Notes: generated from the sequence alone by a model not told the origin. Shown: positions 1 to 12,349, numbered from the stretch's first letter. The stretch: DNA of 64,000 nt from Plecoglossus altivelis (GCA_036571765.1 BROE01000005.1:8850324-8914323); one strand, 5' to 3'. Translations and numbers: made by a program.

Positions 1-2
1 GT

Positions 3-362
3 CTGGAGATCATGGATCCTGAGGAGGTGGAGTATATCCGCCTGCAGGTGCGAGGTGTGCTGGGCGGCGCCGTCACCCTGGAGTGCGGCTCCACCACGCC
101 CACCATCTTCATCTGGGGCTTCACCCAGCCTGGCACCCAGAGTAACCAGGCCCTGGCATACAACTACGGGCAGGGACCCAAACTGCAGCCCCTCACATCC
201 AGCCTGGGCCTGGTGAGCGTGCGGCCCAACTCGTCCTCCCTGCTGATCGAGCAGCTTTCCCAGAGAGCTGAGGGCACCTACACCTGCCAGGCCCTGTACG
301 ACACAGAGGAAGGAGCCAAGATCACCTTCTACTTCACCCATCTTGATGTAGAGGAACAATAA
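3..362 (+). CDS. vsig10l2: C-terminal coding piece of an Ig-superfamily gene, probably vsig10l2 (5' part lies outside the window)
   Basis: The frame is open from the first complete codon in the window to TAA at 360-362, so the gene continues to the left. The piece encodes one V/I-type immunoglobulin domain: first cysteine in VTLEC, tryptophan in FIWGF, and second cysteine in the typical GTYTC motif. It ends about 15 residues after the Ig fold with no membrane segment. Such domains serve as extracellular adhesion or recognition modules. The name rests on the family resemblance of the domain and on my recollection that VSIG10L2 lies beside CDON on human 11q24.2. It is not from an alignment. The Ig-domain call is firm and the gene name is moderate. 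The gene is convergent with cdon. Another VSIG or IgSF member cannot be excluded. Confidence 0.6.
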   Translation: MEIMDPEEVEYIRLQVRGVLGGAVTLECGSTTPTIFIWGFTQPGTQSNQALAYNYGQGPKLQPLTSSLGLVSVRPNSSSLLIEQLSQRAEGTYTCQALYDTEEGAKITFYFTHLDVEEQ

Positions 363-1440
363 GAGCGATGGCAAGTGTGACGTGGTAGCTTTGTACTTTT
401 TGATTCTGCTCAAGACGATTTATATTTGAGTGTCAATGTCCTTGGGTTAGTGTTTCACAGTTGGGTTGACTGTTGTTCTGAAAATCTCAGTCAAGATAGA
501 TGGTTCTACATAGCACTGATTTGTGATTGAATGATGTACTTGCAGTAACTGTAACATCCTGTAAATGTAAGATTTGGTGACTTGAGGTCATATTTTGACC
601 TTGATAGTGATTTAGCTAATTTGTGTAAACATTACTCTATTATGTTGGGTAAGTTGATACCAAAACCTCACAGTTTGACAGTTTGATCAAATTCACATTT
701 CTTTTGAAATGTATGCTCGCAAACTGTTTCCATGTATCTTCTAATGATTAAAACCAAAATAGAATTCTTTCCACAATAGCACTTCTAGCTGTGCTAGTTA
801 TTTTTGCTTATTCATGGTCATCATTATCCTTCTACTATAATGAGAGACTGTGCCCCACTGTGCCATAACTAGAGCAATTTAAAACATCCCAAAATTGCAA
901 AGCGCACATTGCTTGCGGCCACATGTCTTCGACACATTCCACAATCTAACTTCTTAGTCCCTATCCGCTGAATGACTGACAGTTGTGACAGAAACCAGAG
1001 GCCGTGAAACAAACTGTGTCTTAACCAATTCACGTGCGCAAAACATATGCATCATAATTCACATCACTGATTGAAGACATTTTTTGAGGGAGTTAGTAGA
1101 AAAACATGTAACAACACCGGATTTATGGTGCAGCTTGTGAAATGTCTCTAAATCTGAGGTAAGCCGGGCTTGAATGCTGTCTCATAACCATCTGAAGGTC
1201 GGCTGAGGTTAGCAGCCACAGCCTGCTTGTCATCAACAGGTTTATTATAGACCCGGAGCCGAGTGATGTCACACTGAAAGGTATTGTCAGGGCAAGCCGT
1301 GGGACCAGGGGTTTCATACTTATGGAAAATAAGACTCCTGAGAGCATTGTTGCTACGGAATTGAAGTATTCAGTTGAGCAGGACAAATACACACGGAAAC
1401 TTGAACATACGAGACTGTGCACTTAGTTCAATAAATTCTT
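363..1440 (+). other. 3' untranslated and flanking sequence of the vsig10l2-like gene
   Basis: AT-rich, non-repetitive sequence follows the TAA stop. It contains an ATTAAA at 747-752 and an AATAAA at 1430-1435, so the message could end shortly after either. No open frame here resembles a protein. The extent of the 3'UTR is inferred only from these signals. Confidence 0.4.
1430..1435 (+). terminator. Candidate polyadenylation signal AATAAA for the vsig10l2-like gene
   Basis: Exact AATAAA hexamer on the + strand, about 1.07 kb after the stop, followed within 20 bases by T-rich sequence (ATTCTTTTTC). The upstream ATTAAA at 747-752 is an alternative. Usage cannot be judged without transcript ends. 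Confidence 0.3.
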
Positions 1441-3380
1441 TTTCGGGACACATAATCTTTTATGTAAGCAGACAGTTCCTTGTTTAGTTCATAGCTGATT
1501 TGTTTTGTGGATGGATGGTTATGACCTCATCGCAAGCTTGATCCTGTAAGAAAGATGGTGGGAGTCCATCTAACCACAGTTGAACTCGTGGTTTTGGACA
1601 CCTCAAAGCTACAATGGCTTGGAGGTTTAACCAAGTTGGTTGAGAGCGAACAATGCATGAGAATTGTATCCCTCTGCTGAGGGTGTGCAGGGAGGACAGA
1701 GACGGAAGGGCCGTGGGGAGGGACTTGGCGTGAACAGGTCCGCTCTGCAGAAGGGGCAGGCATTCCAGGGGCAGACAATGGCCGCGCTTGTTCCCCGTGG
1801 GCCCTAATGAAGGGGTGGCGTGGCGTGGGCAGAGGGTCCGGGGCGTGGCCTGGGGGGTTGGGGATTGTGCCGAAGGATGGACGTGGGATATGGAGCGGAC
1901 GCTCGTTTGGAGACAAACCCTCCTCCTATCTCCAGCTCAGGAGCTCAGACCACATCTGTCACCATCTTTCCCTGAGGACGCCATTCAGTTCCTCTGCAAT
2001 TTCAAGCTTCATTTCCTATCTATTGTCCTCCTCCCTCTATTCCTCTGGTGATAGCGCACCAAGCCAGGATGAACCCTCGAAACTTCATAAATAGATCCTC
2101 TAGCAATTTTTAAAATCACATTCAGTAGCAAGCAATCTCTGTATGTGTTTGTTCCAGAACTGTCTAAGATCAGTGGTTTGACAGCGTGAAGTAGTTTCCA
2201 GCTCAAGAGCTTTTAGTCACTCCATACTTGGATGCAGTCCATCTGACAGCCTCAGTCTCAATGTGACTTCTCCAGACAGCCATGGGGCCAATCCCCTGGA
2301 GGAACACACAGACAGAGCGACAGACAGACATGGCCTGGGAGACAGAGACAGAGCTTAAGACAACTCCGCTTCTCTGGTTTTGGCAGACTTAGCAGCAAAG
2401 GGGCTCAGCTTCTCACCAAAATAACATACGGAAGCGCACGTGCCGCGGCCGCCAGCCAGGGCATGAAGCCGGAGCTGCCAGGAATAGCCAGACGACCATC
2501 AGGGTAGGAGGAATGCCAGCCGTGCCAAAGCCTGAGGACTGGCAGTCTGGACCGGCACCATCCTTGGCAGACAGGCACCAGGCATCAAGCTGTTGCACTC
2601 GGCTGCAGTAGCCACTACTGAAGCACAGCCAACTCTGTCATCGACTCACTGCTGTCACATCAGTTTGCTAGTGACAGCACCTCCTCACACCCGGAGAAGT
2701 CAGGGGTCTGTGCTGACGGATCAGTGGCTGTGCCGTGAAGGCACGATCCTGACAACGGTTGATGTGCGTTGTTGCCCTGCTGTCTCAGTGAGGCTCTAGC
2801 GATATTTCACAAGGCTGGACAACTGTGTGGACATCAGCTCAAGAGGACCCTGCTCGGGAGCAAGGAATAATGTACGACCAACCATCAACCACCAACCACC
2901 ATAATGCATGCTTTCACTCACACAAGATTCCGTATCTGATGCATATCTTCCAAGCTATGTCAGACACGACGAGAGATGATCATAGTGGCTAGACAAACAC
3001 GAGATAAAGCTCTGTTTGGGCCTTACGTGATAAATGGTGCTTTAACATAACTGCATCCAGTTCTCCAATAGATTGGGGTGGGGAGGGGGGGGTCATTAGT
3101 GCAGTCAAAGGAACAGTGAGTTTTGTGTAAAACTCCGGACCTATGGAGCACTCAGCGGAGCAGAGAAGCCTCTGAACAGTGCAGGGTGTGTTTGCGTCCC
3201 CTCCCCACCCGCTCCTTCAGGGGTCAGTGCAGGGGAACAGAGCGGCGGAGAACCGCATCAAAGCGCTGACAGAAACAGAAATATCTCTGGGCCGGGACTG
3301 CGGCTGGGGAACTCTACTCTGACATCCATTCATCTGCAGCTGAAAACAAAGAAAGGGAGGAGGACAGAGAGACATTGAAA
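1441..3380. other. Intergenic spacer between convergent genes
   Basis: No credible coding exon on either strand. It includes a GC-rich stretch near 1780-1880 and otherwise mixed sequence. A - strand AATAAA (TTTATT at 1241-1246) lies beyond it and could be a distal cdon polyadenylation site. No repeat family was recognised. Confidence 0.5.
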
Positions 3381-3388
3381 GTAGGATC

Positions 3389-3415
3389 TTTACTCTTCCA
3401 TATCTTCTCTTTATA
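3389..3415 (-). terminator. cdon: Weak proximal polyadenylation signals for cdon
   Basis: Two non-canonical hexamers on the - strand, TATAAA (3415-3410) and AGTAAA (3394-3389), occur 21 bases apart. They are the best proximal candidates because no AATAAA or ATTAAA was found on the - strand between the stop and about 3.3 kb. Confidence 0.2.
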
Positions 3416-3598
3416 TTATTACAAAACTTTACACATAGAGTTGCTAATCTCCACACTGTGTGGAACACGAAACAACAAATAAAACAACAAAAAAATAAAA
3501 GGCATTTCTCATCCAGAAGGCATAAATAATATAAAAGACAAACTTTTTTTCTTAAAACAGATACATTCATATGAAATAATATTTTTCTACTACAAAAA

Positions 3599-3607
3599 AA
3601 TAAATAA
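3599..3607 (-). promoter_or_regulatory. cdon: AU-rich element nonamer in the cdon 3'UTR
   Basis: Read on the - strand this is TTATTTATT, the minimal AU-rich nonamer that in vertebrate 3'UTRs recruits decay factors. It lies about 400 nt after the cdon stop in a T-rich tract. One copy is weak evidence of function. Confidence 0.3.
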
Positions 3608-3920
3608 GTAATCTAAAGAGTTTTTAAAATCTTTTTGTAAGGGTCCTCCCTTCGTTGGGTTAAAGTTTCGGTGTTGAGTCTCGTTCTCTCTGTCTCGCTT
3701 GCCTCCATCTGCTTTTCCGTTCTCTGAGTAGCGTTCTGTCTTTCCCTCTCTCTCCATGCTGCTTGTCTCAGCTTAGTCCACAGCCAGTCTAGTGTCCTTG
3801 TCCCCATGTCACACAGTGTCTCTGACCATGCCAGCTCAAAATCTTCTTTTCCCAAGAACGTATTTTCCCCTCCTTTGATCTCTTTGTCTGTCTCCCTTGT
3901 TTCTCGACCGCTCCGTGGGA

Positions 3921-3980
3921 GCGTGTGTGTTTGTGTGTGTGTGTGTGCAAGAGAGCGTCTTTGTGTGTGTGTGTGTCTGT
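3921..3980. repeat. GT/CA microsatellite in the cdon 3'UTR
   Basis: Interrupted (GT)n from 3921 to 3980 on the + strand, split by AGAGAGCGTC, starting about 20 bases after the cdon stop in transcript order. Confidence 0.8.
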
Positions 3981-4001
3981 TAGGACTCTTAATCTGTGTT
4001 T

Positions 4002-4162
4002 TCAGGCCTCCTGTGGAGTGGGCTGGATCAGATCTCCGGCCAGACTGCTGGTAGAGATCCAGCCTGTCTTCTCCTTACAGTCCAAGTCAGACAGGCTCAG
4101 GCCCAGGCTTTCCCAGCAGACCACAGGCCCATCCGAGTCCACACACTGAGGCGCCTCCTCCA
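4002..4162 (-). CDS. cdon: cdon coding exon 19: C-terminus and stop
   Basis: Residues 1189-1241, then TGA at 4004-4002. VVCWESLGL and DCKEKTGWIS correspond to human CDON IVSWNALIL and GCAEKTMWS, and the end PTPQEA to QQPRET, so this is the true C-terminal exon. Acceptor GTGCAG. Confidence 0.92.
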
Positions 4163-7100
4163 CTGCACACAGGAACAGACACAGAGTCACTTCACACACC
4201 ACAGACTGAACGACAGCTCACCGATTCCACCATCTACTGCTGTTACAGTGTGCCCTTAAGAGCAAGTGATATGTATGTTGACGTGCGATAACATCTGTTT
4301 CGTACTAAAGTATGATACATGTACAATGTTTGAAGAATAAAACTGTCTTTCGCTGGAGAGTGGCATCAGTTGTAGACATGCGTGGGTTCTGCAAATCAAA
4401 TATCCCCATTGTAGGACGAATTAAGGGATTTCTTGGGTCGCTTGGCTTCTAGTCCTTCCTGGGATCTCACCTGCGTTATCCCTGGGGCAGGTCTCATGCA
4501 CTCCAACCTGACAGCAGGAGAGCTGAGACAGGGAGTGGGATGAGTCCTGGTCCTCCTGCTGCTCCCCTGCCTCTGGGTCTGGGGCCGCGTCCCCAGGGAG
4601 CAGCTGCTGGCTGTCAGGGCCCTGGCACTGCGACGAGATCTGGCCCAGGGGCACCATCTCCAGCCCGTCCTGCTGGCACGGGGCCACGCGGTGCATTAGG
4701 GGCAGAGTGCCGCCGGAGAAAGTGCCGTTGGTCTTGGTGTAACATCTGCTGGAACCGAAACAGGCAGGGAGAAGATGAGAGACACGTCCTCTCGAAAGAA
4801 ACAAGCGGGCCAAGGGCCAATCAGGGTGCTAATGGTCAGTCGCACACCACAGGTCGGATGCCTCTCTTGCCATAATGTGGGGAGCTTTCAGGCAGGCATG
4901 AGAACGTTTGTGCAAACTCCATCCAATGTACACCATTGATGGCAGGTCTATGAGGAGCCACTTATATACAATAAGCCTGGTCTAACACAGCTGGCCTGTT
5001 TCTGCTTCATCAAAGAGGAGGAGGAGGAGGAGGGGGATAACAGACATGTTGAGGAGCAGATTGGAAGACAGGACATCTCTGGCTCCACGCTGACTCTAAC
5101 GAAGTTAACTGTGTCATCCTCCGCTGTCGCTCTCCCTGTCGGACAGCACAAACTGAACCCCCACTTTCTTTCTATCCTTCTCTCTTTCTATCCCTCTCTC
5201 TTTCTATACCTTTCTCTTTCTATCCCTCTCTCTATCCCTCTCTATCTATCCCTCTCTATCTATCCCTATCTCTTTCTATCCCTCTCTCTATACCACTCTT
5301 TCTATCCCTCTCTCTTTCTATCCCTCTCTCTTTCTATCCCTCTCTCTCGATCCCTCTCTCTTTCTATCCCTCTCTCTATCCTACTCTTTCTATCCCTCTC
5401 TTTCTATCCCTCTCTCTATCCCTCTCTCTCTCACATGCACACATTCAGAGAGAACAAGTCTCATACTCCCCACCCTCCTCTATCGGAACCTCCTCATTTT
5501 ACGGTGCCGCCTCCCTCCGCCCCCCCTCCTTCTTCCCAGCCCACTCAGAGGTAAATAAACAGAGGGCTCATTAGGTTCACTGGCTGGGTGCACGCAGAGT
5601 AAACTGTGATGTTGGAGACATTTAAGTACATAAACAGGCCTGTCGAGAGGGGAAATGGGGATGTGAGGGGAGATGAGAGGATGATGGGGGAGGGGGGTGT
5701 TGGGTTATCATCCCAAAGCTGAGTGGAGCGTAGGGTCAAGGACTGTGAGGTCTAATAGGGGTATAATAATGCAGGGAAGGACTGGCCGGCCATGAATGGA
5801 AGATGCCAGGGCACTGGGGTTGTTCTGGACACATCTTTGGTGAAGTGTGGTTTTCAAGAAAAGGAAACAGCGTCTCAACCCACGAAGCCCTGTCTGTCTT
5901 CTCACCTGTTGTTGTTGCAGAAGTTCTGGCAGCTCATGCAGTCAGACGAGTCTGTCTGGGTCAGCGCTGTGTACATCCCTCCACCCTTGACACAGAGCAA
6001 CAACCAACACCACTTTAAAGTCCACAGAGACAAACGTGTGTACATGTACGCGTGTGAGTGTGCTGCACATGTGAGGCCTGAGATGGCCGACCGGCCGATC
6101 TCCACTCACGTTATGATGGTGGTGAGGGTGGGAGTGCTCGTACTCCAGAGTGTTCCGGGGCAGGGTGCCATCGTGGCTGTGTGGGTGGCCCGGCGGGTAC
6201 ATGCCAACTGACCCGTTCAGCAGTGCCAGGCCGTTTGGCAGCTTGTGGTGGAGGTGATGACAGCCTTGGGGCAGCATGGGCCCATTGTGCCCGTAGCCCC
6301 CGTGGATGCCCCCGTTGATGCGACTGGTGCCAGGAAGAGTGGTGTACTCCCGAACGTGGCCGTTCATCTCCGCCGGCTGGTACAGGTAGCCCGGGGGGTC
6401 GTATTCTGTGGCGGGAGAAAGAGAGGGGAGAAAGAAAAGAAAATAAGAAAGAGAAGCGGGTAAAAGAGAGGGAAAGGGAGTGCGCGAAGATAGAGAGAAC
6501 AGGACGGGGAAAGAGAAGGCGAGAGAGAAAAACCGTAGCGATGAGAGAGATGGGGAGAGGCGGAGCAGAAAAAGAGAGCGAAAGCAGGAAAGAGACGGTT
6601 AAGAGATAGAAACCAGCCAATGAGATGTCCTTGCCAAAAGGCACAGGGTGTGCACTCCATATGGTTAGTGGAGGAGGCCCCTGGGCCTGTGTGTGGAAAC
6701 GTACTGTGCATGCTGTTCTGCTGGCGATTCCTCCACAGGCACATGGCAATGAATACCAACAGGATGAGCACCATCACTCCCAAAACGCAGCCTACAATCA
6801 GGTAGAGCAGGCCACCCGGGGCGCTGGGGGGGTCCAGGGAGTAGGGGGGCATGGTGATGGGGGCCTGGCTGGGGACGCCCGGGGGCTGGCGTGCTACCAT
6901 AGAGAAAAGGGGAGGAGAGGATGTAAAGAGCTCCGTTTTATCAACCAGCACGAACATACAATAACAGAGTTGGGACTGAAAACAATGCCAGCTATTGTTT
7001 GGTGTCATATGTCAAAAAAAGGAAAACGACATACATACTGTAGCTATCTGTAATTATGCCTATCATACCCGTCATTAAAGTTACAACCTTTATGGCAACA

Positions 7101-10100
7101 GGCCTGGACTTCAGCTAAAGTAAAGGTTTGTTGTCCTTTGCTGTGAGTCATTTCCTTTGCAGTCCATTGTGTGTGTAAATGTGTGTGTGCTCAACCATAC
7201 CTTTGGTCTCACAGATCATGACGTTGCTGTATTCGCTCTCTCCCCCGTCATTAAAACACTGCATCTTGATGTCATAGGAGGTTTCTGACTGGAGGTGCCC
7301 AATTAGGTGCCACTGTTGGTTACCTAGAGAGAGAGAAGGGTAAGGACGGAAGGAGAGAAAAAGAAAAGAAGGCAGAGGGGCAAAGGTGAAGAACTGGGCT
7401 TCCTCTCAAAGCTCACACTGATTCAGACTAGTCATAGCCCCCCGATCCCTCCCTCCAATCTTGCAATCAGTGTTTCTCTCCCAAACACACACCCTCTTTA
7501 TTTCACGATCAAGCACTAGGGTGTGTTTTTCTTTCTTGAATTTCCTTCTTCCCTCTCTCCCTTCTTCTTCTCTCCCTTCTTCCTCTCTCCCTTCTCTTCT
7601 CTCCCTTCTTCCTCTCTCCCTTCTTCCCTCTCTCCCTTCTTCCCCTCTCCCTTCCTCCTCTCTCCCTTCTTCATCTCTCCCTTCTTCCCCTCTCCCTTCC
7701 TCCCCTCTCTGGCTCCCTCCTCCCTTTCTCAGTCTGTCCCACGAGGGCCCAGACAGTTGCTTTACTCCAGACGAGCTCCTTATATGGCAGCTTTATGTTT
7801 GTTCTGGCCGGCCTCCAGTCTTCCCACTACACACACGAACACACACGCACATGAACACATACACACACGAACACAAACACACACGAACACACACGAACAC
7901 ACACAAACACACACACACACACACACACAGAGTGCCTTAAAACACTATGGAGCCATGTGAACACACAGCACCGCTGAGCTAACACACACACCATGTGCAC
8001 TGCAATCATATTGTACGAGAGTCTAAGTGGAAAAACCAACAGAACATCTACATGAAACTAGGACCAAATAATCTGTGTGCTCCAACAAAATCAACAACAA
8101 CAACATGTTGTCATTTCTTATCATTCCTTCGGTAAAACAACAATGTGTATCTAAACAGCTGAACGCTACTGAACCCGGGAGATGGTTTGCCTCTATGGCC
8201 TATTCAATATGGCTGATCTATATCAACATGAAAAGCATGACCTCTTCGTACACAAATAAACACCAACCTACGCTTGGCGTCATGTTCAAACACAGAATCG
8301 CTAAACACACATCTGAAGACAGATAAGAGGGCAGCTTAACATCAGCCTACGAGGGGGCTTATCTAGGGGAACCTGCCAACAAACCAGGCAGGCAGGCATG
8401 TTACACTGACAGGCCACAGGCATGGGAGAGAGAGAGAGTGAGAGAGAGAGATAGCGAGAGAGAGAGAACGAGAGAGGCTTCCTGACAGGCAGGCGCCCTG
8501 GGAGAGGCAAAGGTTAAGAGGTTGGAGGAGGTGGGCGGGGGAATCAGGAAAGGGGGCGGAGCCTCCTCTGTGCAGCATTCCTTGTAGCAACCTGAGCCCC
8601 CTCCATCCCTCTCCCCCCTCCCTCCCCACACAACTAGGCTCACCTTTCAGTTCAGGGCCATTAGCAGGCAGCCATTTATTAAAAACACATCAGAGGGCTG
8701 CCTCATTGCCCCGGCACAGCCCTTGCCACACATCAAACAGCCAGATGACCCTGGCTCCTCCCCTTTACAAAGAGGGTATTTGTGCCCCTCCCTCCAGCCT
8801 TCCCAGCCTGACACCAAGCTGGGGCAGCTGGTAAACACAGGCACACAAACACACAACCGCACTCCTGAAACTCACCATCAACCACATCCCGCTTATAGTC
8901 ACTGTCATTGTCACTGTCTGTGGGCCGATAGTAGATATAGAAGCCTTGGATGGGGGTGTTGTTGTTACTGGAGGGTGTATACTGGGGAAAAGACAACAGA
9001 ATGTTATTGAGAAGTTGTCTCTCGTTCCTGGAAAAACAGTAACATGAGCAAGGATCTCCAACAAATACACAGAGAACATGTACAGCACAATAAAGTCCAT
9101 GTGAGAGGAGCTGTATCCATGTGTGGTAGGAAAATGCCTCTGAGTGCCTTCAGAAGAACGTATAAATAGCTTTCCGGCGGGCTCAGCCCAGACCTACAGT
9201 ATGCGGACAGGGCCTCCTAATCTCTTGCTGGAACACTGCCCTAATCAGGCTTGCTACAGGCCCATTACAGGCCTGATTAAGTCTCCTCCACCAGAGATAC
9301 AGGCAGCTCCACTCCACATCAAACACAGCAGCAGCCCATCTGGAAGAGGGCTATCACATTATTCCTCCAGCTGGATGATTTGTGCGTGTGCATGCGGATA
9401 ATGCGCGCAAATATGCATGTTTACAGACGAGCGTGCATCCGCATAGTGATGTGTATGGATGTTTGTGTGTGCACATGTTAATATGCCGGAAAGAAGTGTG
9501 TGTACGCCTCTGTGTGTGTGTGTGTGTGGCGGGGTTACTCACAGTCCAGCGCAGTATGATCTGCGTGTCGCTGACGGCATCGGTGGAGGAGATGTGAGGT
9601 CCGGCCACGGGCCTGTCAGAGAAGGGGGGGCTGGCAGGAGACACCTGGTAGGGCTTGGAGGGGATGCTGTGAGGACTGGCTCCAAACATGTTCATAGCCT
9701 TCACACGGAACCTAAAGGTGGAGCCTGTAGATTGGACACACGGAAAATACTCGTTAGTATTGCTTGGAGATGTGTCGAGCATGTATCCGTTTCAATGGGG
9801 AAAAGCTTGGGTGAACAGACAGTTGAAGAACTGGATGCATGAGGTTGTATCGGATGTTGTGTCCTCGTTAGGCCTCACCAGGCTCAAGGCTGCGGACCTC
9901 GACAGACAGCTTAAGAGGGGAGATGTTGTCAGCAGCTACGACCCAATCTGCGCTGCGGCCTTTCCGGTACTCCACGCAGAACGCTGTGATAGGAGAGCCC
10001 CCATTGGCCCTTGGGATCCATGTGACATATACAGAACTCTCTGTCGCCATGGAGATAGTGGGGCGGTCTGGGGCCTCGGGCACTACATCCAAAAAAAAGG

Positions 10101-10477
10101 AAAAGAATCATTCAAAACCTGAGGAACACTAAATTAAGTTAAACTGAAAGCTACTTTATTTCTCCTTTAAAGAAAAATATACACGTCTGTGTGAACTGGA
10201 AACAAAAATCATCACATCCATCACGTATTCTCAGGCAGAGGGAGGGAAAACACACAGGCACATTACAGTGCAGAGGCATGCCATCCAGGAATCCATACTT
10301 ACTGACTGGGCTCTACGCCACAGAGTTAGAGAGGGCAGGAGAGAGTGTGAGAGAGAAGAGGTTAGTGAAAAGGCTGATGTGAGTTTCAGCAGAATAGGTC
10401 CACTTGTAACCTCTGCAGAGTAAACTTTCACTCCAGTGCTTGCATATTCTCTCTCTCGTTTTTTCACACACTCGCAT

Positions 10478-10557
<80 letters not shown>

Positions 10558-12304
10558 ATATCTCTGAGAGGTTATTCCAAAGTGTCAAGTACTATTCCAA
10601 GACTAGCTCTGTCCAAGCAGACACAAAGCAGACCACGTTCTGACATTTAAACGTTAAAGCAATGACACATATTAAATAGGTCATGAACCTGGTAACAACT
10701 CACCACTAAAGAGACTTGAGAACCACACTAACCATCTTTCCCAGCTCCTCCATGTCCCTCTAAAACACCATATTGTGCTTGTCTGCCATCCTGTCGCCTT
10801 ATCAATACAGTCTAAACGTCTACAGCTGTGAAAGGTTGGCGGGGCAACCAAGCTTTCAATCTCTAACTCCTACCTCTGTCGTGTATGACCACTCCAAAGT
10901 GTGTGTTGGTGGTTTTGTCCTCTGGAACTTTAGCAGGCTGGGACACGACTGGAGCCTTGGAAGGGTTCTTACTAGAGGAAGTGCTTTTCTCTGATTGAGG
11001 GAGAAGAAAGAGCGCAGTCAGACATGAAAGTGAGACTGTACACAGATGGTAGATAGTACTTTTGGAACGCTGTGCTATCAGATAAGTTTGTAAACAGTGT
11101 TGGTCTGTCAGCTTGTTTAGTGTGCGGTACCACAACAATGTATCCCAACGCTACTGATAATCATTTGCAGTCATTGAAAGGGAATTTGATTCATCCCAAA
11201 AATGCCGTTGTTTTCACGTGCTTGAAGTGTTGTTATGTGCTGACCTTTTCCAGTGCGAAAGGTAAGCATGGCTTGCTGTCCCTCGCCTGCTGCACTGCGG
11301 GCTACCATTAACACCTCATACAGACTGGAAGACTCCAGCTCGGACAGGCGAAGTGTCTTCTCGCTGCCAGGGACACGGACAGTGTGCCAGCTGCCTGCTA
11401 CGTTTGTCACGTCATCGACCTGACACACACACACACACGAGCATACAAAACACGCACAGACGCACACCGAGTACACACAGGTTACATACAGCCAAGTAGC
11501 GGTGACCACAACAGAGACAAACAAAACGAAAAAGAAGAAATGAAATGTCTGTTAGTCTTTCTCCCAAGTTCCAACGGGTCCCAGCTCTTCATAATGACAG
11601 GGAACAGCGAATTCAACAATGCCTATGAGGATTCTATGTCACTTTTTCCAGGGCCAGCGAGTCTTTGAATCTCTCTGCCAAGGCAATCTTAACAAGACGC
11701 ATACAGTTTTATGGTCAGGGTGAGCTTATTAGTGAAGAAAACATGGGCTTTTAAAGAGGAAATGACCAACCCTTTACCCCGTCCAGGCACTGGTCCCACC
11801 TTCCCCAATTTTAATGAGCAAATTACATTGAGTTAGCAGTTGGTTTGGACACTACACACCAGGGAGTGGTTATGTGCTTGCGGTAAAGTCTGAGTTGTAC
11901 GATCACACATAGGCCTCTATGTACAATAACTTCTTTATTAACTGTCAACATCATCACTTGTTGTCATCCACCACTCCACTCACCTTGCGGTATTTGACAA
12001 AGTAGGCATTAATTGGGTTTCCCCAGTCCCGCCCTGGTCTCCACTCCAGGTCATACATGTCAGGCTTGTGGGTCTGGGGAGGGCTGAAGATGATTGGTGC
12101 CTCCGGAGTGGGCTGGTCTCTGGTCCTCTCTGTGGGCGGGGCGATGCTGTCCTCTAGGACTTCCTCCTCAGACAGCAGGAGCTCGTCTCCCTCGTCGCTC
12201 TGGATGGGGTGGATGGAAGGAGAAGCCTCCAAGAGCCCACCTGTGGTGGAGCCCATGTGAGGCTCTGCCAGAGCGAGAGAGAGACACAGAGAGAGAGAGA
12301 GAAG

Positions 12305-12349
<45 letters not shown>

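Larger units (their letters stand above)
3389..4001 (-). other. cdon: Probable 3'UTR of cdon
   Basis: Sequence immediately downstream of the cdon TGA (4002-4004) on the - strand. It begins with a GT/CA microsatellite and becomes A/T-rich toward 3600-3400. Weak polyadenylation variants (TATAAA at 3410-3415 and AGTAAA at 3389-3394, both read on the - strand) suggest an end near 3.38 kb. A perfect - strand AATAAA occurs only at 1241-1246, so a longer 3'UTR is possible. Confidence 0.4.

Noticed and set aside
5111..5554. 147-codon + strand frame, Leu/Ser-rich
   Set aside because: It is the translation of the CT-rich minisatellite in a cdon intron.
6111..6749. Long - strand frame overlapping cdon exon 16
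   Set aside because: It is an out-of-frame shadow of exon 16 that continues into the adjoining intron. The Leu/Ser-rich part comes from a purine-rich intronic tract.
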